Part shown: positions 1 to 4,454 of the stretch, piece after piece
Numbering within the stretch: position 1 is the first letter of the stretch
Layout of the letters: each line of letters starts with the position of its first letter
NCBI GenBank assembly: GCA_934645275.1
Contig: CAKUDW010000041.1
Coordinates: forward strand, 1 to 11,505
From: an uncultured Clostridia bacterium
GTDB taxonomy: Bacteria > Bacillota_A > Clostridia > Christensenellales > Aristaeellaceae
Direction: 5' to 3'
DNA length: 11,505 nt
Notes under the pieces: model-generated
Told to the model about the DNA's origin: nothing
Databases searched by the model: none
What the model saw: only the letters and a program-made list of their open reading frames with translations
Made by a program: the position numbers and the translations under genes

Positions 1-123
1 GGCCACGCCTTCCACTTCCGTGACCGCCAAACCGGCGATCGTGGCCACTACCTCCGTTGCAAACGAAACGGTACCATTCGGATTTTCATCCAGCTTCACA
101 TCGGGCTGGTTATTCTCTGTCAT
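1..123 (-). CDS. Asp23/Gls24 family envelope stress protein (N-terminal part)
   Basis: This is the first 41 residues of a gene that runs off the left edge of the window. The start is ATG at 121-123, preceded by GGGAGGT at 131-137. After a short acidic lead the protein reads GTVSFATEVVATIAGLAVTE, followed by VEGVA, which is the typical opening strand and helix of Asp23/Gls24 (DUF322) proteins. Family members are small cytoplasmic proteins linked to alkaline or envelope stress and the membrane periphery. In many Bacillota a YqhY-type member lies just downstream of spoIIIAH, next to nusB, and this order fits that. It has its own sigma-A-type promoter, so it need not depend on the sporulation operon. 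The family call is strong; the specific cellular role is not known from sequence. Confidence 0.9.
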   Translation of the reverse strand, partial: MTENNQPDVKLDENPNGTVSFATEVVATIAGLAVTEVEGVA

Positions 124-209
124 CGCGCAGACCTCCCATTTTCAGTCTGATTTCACCGGTGCATTGCGCACATCGGGTTCGAGGCAACAATCCCACCTCT
201 ATATTTTGT

Positions 210-238
210 ATTATACCAGATGATCTTCCAAAGCGCAA
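210..238 (-). promoter_or_regulatory. sigma-A promoter for the Asp23 family gene
   Basis: On the minus strand, TTGCGC (238-233) is followed after 17 bases by TATAAT (215-210), with a TGG extended -10 just before it. A start near 203 gives a leader of about 80 bases before the Asp23 ATG. The promoter lies in the 127-base gap after spoIIIAH, so the stress gene can be expressed in vegetative cells. I see no convincing terminator after spoIIIAH, so sporulation transcripts may also read through. Confidence 0.7.
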
Positions 239-250
239 TCGTATTTTCGC

Positions 251-733
251 TTAATTTATCGGTATGATTTTAACATTGCCACCCAGCGTACCCGTTTCAC
301 GGCACACCAGATCGAGGATCGCCGCGCTCTCCTGCTGCGTGACCAAACTGGCCTTCAGCAGCACGTTCACTGAATCACGGTGAACCGTGACCACCGCGTC
401 CGTGTAGCCCAGCATTCTAAGGGCGCCTTCCAGTGTGAGCTCAGCCTCCTCGGCGCTACACAGTTCCAGCAGCTGTCGCTGCGCCATACTTCTGATTTCT
501 GTCTCTGCTTCCGTGGCCGCGGCGATTTCATTCAACTGTGCCTTTTCCATAGCCCGCAGCTGTTGACGCAGGGTTCTGAAGCTCTGCATCTCGTCTACCG
601 CTTCAGAAGCCGCCTGTACCTGTGCGCTCACAGTTTGCGCCGCGGGCTCCGACCTTTGCAGCATACAGAAAAGCCCCCCTGCCGCCAGCACGACGGAGAG
701 CGCTAACGCCGCCGCGATGCTCCGCTTCATCAT
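251..733 (-). CDS. spoIIIAH: Stage III sporulation protein SpoIIIAH
   Basis: The 160-residue protein is a mother-cell component of the SpoIIIA-SpoIIQ channel. In Bacillus its soluble domain binds forespore SpoIIQ across the septal space. It starts with MMKRS and a single hydrophobic helix (about 5-25). A long polar, probably helical linker (about 40-95) follows. It ends in a ring-building fold (about 98-160): helix LTLEGALRML, strand AVVTVHR, strand SVNVLLKASL, helix and the last strand NVKIIPI. This matches the YscJ/FliF-like domain of the family. The protein is shorter than the Bacillus version (218 residues), mainly in the linker. Two ATG codons are adjacent (733 and 730); AGGAGA at 741-746 gives 7 bases to the first. 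It is the last gene of the operon, 11 bases after spoIIIAG. Confidence 0.93.
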   Translation of the reverse strand: MMKRSIAAALALSVVLAAGGLFCMLQRSEPAAQTVSAQVQAASEAVDEMQSFRTLRQQLRAMEKAQLNEIAAATEAETEIRSMAQRQLLELCSAEEAELTLEGALRMLGYTDAVVTVHRDSVNVLLKASLVTQQESAAILDLVCRETGTLGGNVKIIPIN

Positions 734-744
734 CGCTTCATCTC

Positions 745-1068
745 CTATTCTTCCGCTTCAATCACTTCGATGCGCCGCAGTTCAAAGCCTGTCGCTGCCT
801 GCACCGCGCGCTGCAACTTCAGCATCACATCGATGCGCCCTGCGCCGCTAGCTGTGACCACCGCGCCTTCTTCGCCGAGCACCACGTCCACCCTGCCTGC
901 GCCGTCGATTTCGGCAAGCAGCGATCTCAGCCGTGTTTCGGCAGCGGTTCGTTCAGGCGATGCATGCATGCCATTCAGCGTCACAACCGCAGCGATACAC
1001 ATCAGTGCCGCAATCAAAACCAGTTCCAGCCAGCGCGCGGATTTAAGCGCTTGCATTATACCCTTCAT
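745..1068 (-). CDS. spoIIIAG: Stage III sporulation protein SpoIIIAG, compact form
   Basis: The 107-residue protein belongs to the mother-cell part of the feeding-tube channel; its Bacillus homologue (229 residues) forms a 30-fold ring. It has one membrane helix (about 14-31), then a ring-building motif: helix 39-54 (ERTAAETRLRSLLAEI), strand 58-64 (GRVDVVL), strand 68-74 (GAVVTAS), helix 78-93 (RIDVMLKLQRAVQAAT) and strand 98-104 (RRIEVIE). In the known SpoIIIAG a large beta insertion separates the first two strands; here only about three residues (GEE) join them. The start is ATG at 1066-1068, which overlaps the spoIIIAF stop as ATGA and has GGGAGG at 1075-1080. The open frame continues upstream to 1356, but that part is antisense-like and lies over spoIIIAF and spoIIIAE. 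Identity rests on motif and position. Confidence 0.88.
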   Translation of the reverse strand: MKGIMQALKSARWLELVLIAALMCIAAVVTLNGMHASPERTAAETRLRSLLAEIDGAGRVDVVLGEEGAVVTASGAGRIDVMLKLQRAVQAATGFELRRIEVIEAEE

Positions 1069-1250
1069 GCCCGCCCTCCCAGTCGCGAGATCGTATCTGC
1101 AAATACGCTCAGTAGCGAAACAAACGTTGCGATGGCCTCCAATCCAATCAACATGCGCACGCAAGGCAACAGGCGACTTCCATCCAACAGCTGCTCGCAC
1201 AGCGCCGCCAACAGGCACAGTGCAGATACGACATAGGCGGCGTTCTTCAC
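1065..1250 (-). CDS. spoIIIAF: Stage III sporulation protein SpoIIIAF, membrane hairpin only
   Basis: The predicted product has only 61 residues: two hydrophobic segments (about 6-18 and 30-50) separated by a short polar loop containing DGSRLLPCVRMLIGLEAI. This resembles the N-terminal membrane hairpin of SpoIIIAF, where a similar loop leads into the second helix. Bacillus SpoIIIAF has about 206 residues and carries a soluble ring-building domain after the hairpin. Here the frame ends eight residues after the second helix, and the stop overlaps the start of spoIIIAG (ATGA), so no remnant of the domain remains. I chose GTG at 1248-1250 because a perfect GGAGGTGA sits 5 bases upstream. GTG at 1257-1259 would overlap that site and is less likely. 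Identity is inferred from position and hairpin. Confidence 0.78.
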   Translation of the reverse strand: MKNAAYVVSALCLLAALCEQLLDGSRLLPCVRMLIGLEAIATFVSLLSVFADTISRLGGRA

Positions 1251-1255
1251 AGGCG

Positions 1256-1264
1256 TCACCTCCC
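1256..1264 (-). promoter_or_regulatory. Ribosome binding site that sets the spoIIIAF start
   Basis: GGGAGGTGA on the minus strand pairs fully with the 3' end of 16S rRNA. It contains the TGA stop of spoIIIAE and leaves 5 bases to GTG at 1250. It rules against the upstream GTG at 1259, which lies inside it. Confidence 0.75.
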
Positions 1265-2332
1265 AAGATTTTTACCCATACCCATTGCGCCGCCCAGCAG
1301 CACCATGGAGATTGCAATCGCCGCTGTTGCGAGCGTGAGCGCCATCTGGCACACACCGCTCATCTGGCGCGCGGCGTGCGCGCCCAATTTTTCACCCAGG
1401 GCATCCATAAACGCAGAGGCAAGCGAAAACATCAGCATGCTTGCGGCACAGGTGAGCATTGGCCGCGCACCCGCCGCCAGAATGCAGAATATGCCGCTCA
1501 TTCCCAGCGCATCCTTGGCAATCATTACGCCGGAAATATAACCCTCCCATGCATCGGAAATACCGTTGCCAATGATTGGTGCGGCGCTGTCCACCGCATA
1601 TTTCACGGTGCGCACGCTCATGGCGTCCAAATTGGCGGTCAGGCCGCTCTGAAGGCTCAAAAAGCAGGTAAACAGCGTAGTTGCCAGTCCGGAAATCCAA
1701 TTTATCGAACGTCGAGCCAACCTGGAAAAGCCATCCAGCGAGAGCGATGCGCTCAGATTTCCCGCAATCGCCATGCATAGCGCGCCGCGACAAAGCGCAA
1801 GCCCGCCGCCGCCCAGCAGCTTTACAGCGGCAGCGCCCGAAAGGGCGGCCAGCGGGGAAACAATGGCCGCGGACGCGCTCATACCGCAGCCGGTCATCAA
1901 TGCAACCAACAGCGGCGAAATAATGTCTGTGAGCCGCTTCACCAGCTGAATACACGTGCTCGCGGCAGAAATAGACAGACTCGCCGCGCCTGCAAAGCCG
2001 CCAAGCAGCATCAGCCGGAGCAGAAGTTGCGCGCCGCTGCCATCGCGCCCGCCGCTCAGGCAGGTGAAAAACGTGAGCAGCAGCATCGGCGCGGACACTG
2101 CGGCAAACGCTTTTAATACGCCGGAAAACGGCTCGCGCAGGCGCTCGGCCAGCCAGCTGCCGAGCGCCGCATAATCCGGTGTTTCACCCGCCGCAATCCG
2201 CCGCGCCGTGTCCTCCGCCAGCTCTGCCGCACCCTGTTCGCGCGCAAAATCATACAGTTTACCGAGATCCATGCTCGCCAGTTCATCTGCCGCGCGCGTC
2301 TCAGCCAGTGCGCCGCTCAAGAACAGCAGCAT
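1256..2332 (-). CDS. spoIIIAE: Stage III sporulation protein SpoIIIAE, polytopic membrane protein
   Basis: The large polytopic membrane subunit of the SpoIIIA complex sits in the mother-cell membrane; with SpoIIIAC and AD it is thought to form the membrane platform. From ATG 2332 it has 358 residues (Bacillus about 399). A short hydrophobic lead ending GALAETRA looks like the end of a signal peptide. A soluble stretch containing MDLGKLYDFAREQGAAELAE follows, then several hydrophobic segments with family-like sequences such as LTDIISPLLVALM, DSAAPIIGNGISDA and WEGYISGVMIAKDALG. The stop TGA lies in the spoIIIAF ribosome binding site. The start is uncertain: ATG 2332 lies 8 bases after the spoIIIAD stop with no clear binding site, while a fuller signal peptide with basic residues would begin further upstream, at 2345-2380, where there is no ATG, GTG or TTG. 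Confidence 0.9.
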   Translation of the reverse strand: MLLFLSGALAETRAADELASMDLGKLYDFAREQGAAELAEDTARRIAAGETPDYAALGSWLAERLREPFSGVLKAFAAVSAPMLLLTFFTCLSGGRDGSGAQLLLRLMLLGGFAGAASLSISAASTCIQLVKRLTDIISPLLVALMTGCGMSASAAIVSPLAALSGAAAVKLLGGGGLALCRGALCMAIAGNLSASLSLDGFSRLARRSINWISGLATTLFTCFLSLQSGLTANLDAMSVRTVKYAVDSAAPIIGNGISDAWEGYISGVMIAKDALGMSGIFCILAAGARPMLTCAASMLMFSLASAFMDALGEKLGAHAARQMSGVCQMALTLATAAIAISMVLLGGAMGMGKNLGR

Positions 2333-2340
2333 TACGGCGA

Positions 2341-2727
2341 TCAGGACAGTTGCGATATGAGTCCGGATATTCTTTCGAATACCTCCGCCGCCAGCGGCAA
2401 TGCGGCGGCGACCACGCCAATCTTCACACCTACCTCGATGCGCCGCGACAGTGCCGCCTCCCCGGCGTCCCGGCAGATGTCTGCGGCAAATTCCGCTAGC
2501 ATCGCAATTGCGCATAGCTTCAGCGCCTCCCTGCCGCGCCCATCCAGAGCAGAATCTAATCCCCGCGCCGCTTCCGCAAGTTTTCCCAAATCGCCGGTTG
2601 AGAGCATTAGCGCCGCTACGCCCGCCGCCAGCGCCACCGCCGAAGCAATTTGCGGGTGGGCACTGCGAAGTGAAGCGCAAATAAAGGCTGCGCACAGGCA
2701 CAGCGATATAATTCGCATCGCATTCAT
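2341..2727 (-). CDS. spoIIIAD: Stage III sporulation protein SpoIIIAD
   Basis: This 128-residue integral membrane protein is a small subunit of the SpoIIIA complex, related to SpoIIIAC. Hydrophobic segments lie at about 4-18, 25-43, 67-80 and 98-115. The KLCAIAMLAEFAADICRDAG stretch followed by AALSRRIEVGVKIGVVAAALPL resembles the family core, in which an acidic residue pattern recurs between helices. The length is normal for the family (about 130). The ATG at 2727 lies 6 bases after the spoIIIAC stop; a second in-frame ATG is at 2718. No strong binding site precedes either, which suggests translational coupling. The 3' end of the gene covers the region that would encode the N-terminus of an extended SpoIIIAE. 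Confidence 0.92.
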   Translation of the reverse strand: MNAMRIISLCLCAAFICASLRSAHPQIASAVALAAGVAALMLSTGDLGKLAEAARGLDSALDGRGREALKLCAIAMLAEFAADICRDAGEAALSRRIEVGVKIGVVAAALPLAAEVFERISGLISQLS

Positions 2728-2733
2728 GCGCGT

Positions 2734-2931
2734 TCACTTGAAATCAAACATCGCCCGGATGCTCTGGAAAAATTCAGATACCATGCCTACCACCATCATC
2801 ATCACCACGATCAGCCCCGCAAGCGTAGCCAGCGTGGCAATGTCCTCGCGCCCGGCCCGCGACAAAATCTGCGAAATCAGCGTTATCAATATGCCGATCG
2901 CGCCAATCTTGAAGATCAGATCAATGTCCAT
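2734..2931 (-). CDS. spoIIIAC: Stage III sporulation protein SpoIIIAC
   Basis: The 65-residue protein has two membrane helices (about 5-23 and 33-52) joined by a short loop, SRAGREDIATL, which is the usual signature of SpoIIIAC. It is a small membrane subunit of the SpoIIIA channel platform, with the same two-helix unit found in SpoIIIAD. The length matches Bacillus (68). ATG at 2929-2931 follows GAGGCG at 2935-2940, which overlaps the spoIIIAB stop. The gene sits in its canonical place between spoIIIAB and spoIIIAD. Confidence 0.94.
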   Translation of the reverse strand: MDIDLIFKIGAIGILITLISQILSRAGREDIATLATLAGLIVVMMMVVGMVSEFFQSIRAMFDFK

Positions 2932-2938
2932 TTTCGCC

Positions 2939-3442
2939 TCACGCTATCAAAATGCACACGCCAGCGCCGATCAGCGCGCCCAGCGAGGTATACAACCGTT
3001 GTGCCTCGCGATATTTGTCGCGCGCATGCGTCTGCGCATCCTCAAGCGCGGCAATGCTCTCGCTGAACAGACGTCCCTGCTCGTCCCGGCCACTATTGCC
3101 CAACTTGCTGAAAAAATCGTCCAGAAGCGCCATATCCGCATCGGTCAGGCTATCCAGCGCGCCGCCACGCCGTACCGCCGCGTCGCGCACATGCCGCCAG
3201 CATTCGTTCAGTCCTTCTCCTTCCCACAGCGCGTTACCGACGGCCTTAAATACCACCGAATCAGATTTGCGCAGCAGTATGCCCAGCGTTTCCATGGAAT
3301 TCATCATTCGCAATCGCAGTACGCGCATGGCCGTCAGCACTTCACCCAGCGCTTCCGTACGCCGCCTGCGGGCATTAGAGAGCAGCCGGCCCGATCCGGC
3401 GCAGGCAATCAGAATCAGCGACATCAGAATTCCCTTCAACAT
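2939..3442 (-). CDS. spoIIIAB: Stage III sporulation protein SpoIIIAB
   Basis: The 167-residue protein is anchored by hydrophobic helices at both ends (about 4-15 and 150-166), with a helical soluble middle in between. The family resembles the GspF/PilC platform proteins of type II secretion and type IV pili and probably works with the SpoIIIAA ATPase. Family-like stretches are RRRRTEALGEVLTAMRVLR, LLDDFFSKLGNSGRDEQ and a closing REAQRLYTSLGALIGAGVCI. The length matches Bacillus (171). I chose ATG 3442 because GGAGAG (3455-3450) is 7 bases away; an in-frame TTG at 3448 is too close to it. The first 68 bases overlap the 3' end of spoIIIAA in another frame. Confidence 0.93.
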   Translation of the reverse strand: MLKGILMSLILIACAGSGRLLSNARRRRTEALGEVLTAMRVLRLRMMNSMETLGILLRKSDSVVFKAVGNALWEGEGLNECWRHVRDAAVRRGGALDSLTDADMALLDDFFSKLGNSGRDEQGRLFSESIAALEDAQTHARDKYREAQRLYTSLGALIGAGVCILIA

Positions 3443-4316
3443 ATTCAATCTCTCCGTTTCTGATATTTCTTATAGCGTGAATCTCGCCTGGGCGCGGCCC
3501 GAGCAGCGCCGCAGTGGTCACTGCACCGCTCGAAAGCAGTTTTCGCACGCCTGGACGCATGCGTGCATTCTCAAAGCTGTCCGCATGCGCCGACGCGGCC
3601 ACCGAAACGCCGCAACGCAATGCGTCCAAAAGTGCGCTTGCATCAGCCATGCCGCCGATTTCATCTGCGATGATCACGTCCGGCGCGCATGCACGCAGTA
3701 GCAATGGAATTGCCAGCGCCTTAGGACAGCCGTCCATCACGTCTGTGCGCGGGCCTACGTCCAGCGACGGCACGCCGTCCACGCAAGCGGCAATTTCGCG
3801 GCGCTCGTCCGCAATGGCCACGTTTTTGCCATGCTCGGACAGTATGCGCGCCAGATCGCGCAGCATTGTAGTCTTTCCACAGCCGGGCGGCGACAGAATC
3901 AGTTCGCCCGAAAGCGGTCGCTTCAGCATGTTTTCAGCCAGCATGGCCGCGCAGCCGCGTGCCACGTGCGGAATGCGAATACATAGCGATGAAACGCCGG
4001 ATATGCGGCTGATGCGGCCGTCCCTTGTATTTGCCAGTCCGCATATTCCCACGCGCATGCCGCCGGATACCGAAAAATACCCCTGCCGCATTTCATTCTC
4101 TCGGGCATAAAGGCTATCCTCTGTCAGAAGCCGCATTAGCGCGTCCATGTCCGCCCGCTTCGCCACCCCGCCTGCAAGCTCCGATCCATCAAGCATGCGC
4201 ATGCGTGCCGGGCGATCCTCTCGTACGCGTACCTCGCATACGTTCTCGCGCAGATCAAAGCCTGAAAAGCCAAGCGAACCGCGCAGGTAACTGCTCAGTC
4301 TCCCCTGCATGTCCAT
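3375..4316 (-). CDS. spoIIIAA: Stage III sporulation protein SpoIIIAA, secretion-type ATPase
   Basis: The 313-residue cytoplasmic ATPase resembles type II/IV secretion ATPases and is thought to drive or assemble the SpoIIIA-SpoIIQ channel in the mother cell. The Walker A motif is PPGCGKTT with Lys148. It is followed by NVAIADERREIAACVDGVP, the typical Asp-box region of the family. The Walker B motif is DVIIADEIGG with Asp218 and Glu219. The SVAASAHADSFENA segment supplies the His-box-like part. The length is close to Bacillus (307). ATG 4316 has GGAGGA (4330-4325) 8 bases upstream. It is the first gene of the operon, divergent from the branching enzyme gene. Confidence 0.96.
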   Translation of the reverse strand: MDMQGRLSSYLRGSLGFSGFDLRENVCEVRVREDRPARMRMLDGSELAGGVAKRADMDALMRLLTEDSLYARENEMRQGYFSVSGGMRVGICGLANTRDGRISRISGVSSLCIRIPHVARGCAAMLAENMLKRPLSGELILSPPGCGKTTMLRDLARILSEHGKNVAIADERREIAACVDGVPSLDVGPRTDVMDGCPKALAIPLLLRACAPDVIIADEIGGMADASALLDALRCGVSVAASAHADSFENARMRPGVRKLLSSGAVTTAALLGPRPGEIHAIRNIRNGEIEYVEGNSDVADSDCLRRIGPAAL

Positions 4317-4340
4317 GCGTCGTTTCCTCCGATAATGGTA

Positions 4341-4369
4341 ATCTTTATGGCGTCGCGCCGCGTTTATGA
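4341..4369 (-). promoter_or_regulatory. Possible sigma-E promoter of the spoIIIA operon
   Basis: The Bacillus spoIIIA operon is transcribed by mother-cell sigma-E, whose -10 resembles CATACAAT and whose -35 is an ATA-type box. On the minus strand, TCATAAA (4369-4363) and CATAAAGAT (4349-4341) are 13 bases apart and end 11 bases before the ribosome binding site. The fit is partial. A second CATAAACG-like box at 4368-4361 overlaps the proposed -35, so the assignment is tentative. Confidence 0.35.
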
Positions 4370-4406
4370 ACCATGCAGTTCAAAAACATAAAATTTTCAT
4401 CCAAGC

Positions 4407-4434
4407 TTGCTTTTTATGTCTCAAATGGTATAAT
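4407..4434 (+). promoter_or_regulatory. Sigma-A promoter with extended -10 for the branching enzyme gene
   Basis: TTGCTT (4407-4412) and TATAAT (4429-4434) are 16 bases apart, and TGG before the -10 is an extended -10 element. The predicted transcript start is near 4441, at the first base of the ribosome binding site GGAGG (4441-4445), so the leader would be only about 14 bases long. Confidence 0.75.
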
Positions 4435-4454
4435 CAATATGGAGGTATGTGTCC

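Noticed and set aside
124..250. Riboswitch or T-box in the Asp23 leader
   Set aside because: Only very short stems are visible and no known conserved core could be recognised.
1069..1356. Longer spoIIIAG from an upstream ATG at 1356, which would make the protein near normal length
   Set aside because: The extra residues are Arg/Trp/Cys-rich and lie over spoIIIAF and the end of spoIIIAE in another frame. They do not resemble SpoIIIAG, and the ring-building domain would not gain the missing insertion, which lies further toward the C-terminus.
770..1780. 336-codon open frame on the plus strand across spoIIIAE, AF and AG
   Set aside because: It is antisense to spoIIIAE-AG and rich in Arg, His, Gln and Ala with no recognisable domain.
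2357..3463. 368-codon open frame on the plus strand across spoIIIAB, AC and AD
   Set aside because: It is antisense to four clear spoIIIA genes, has a low-complexity Arg/Ser/Ala composition and no ribosome binding site. It reflects GC-rich codon use on the coding strand.
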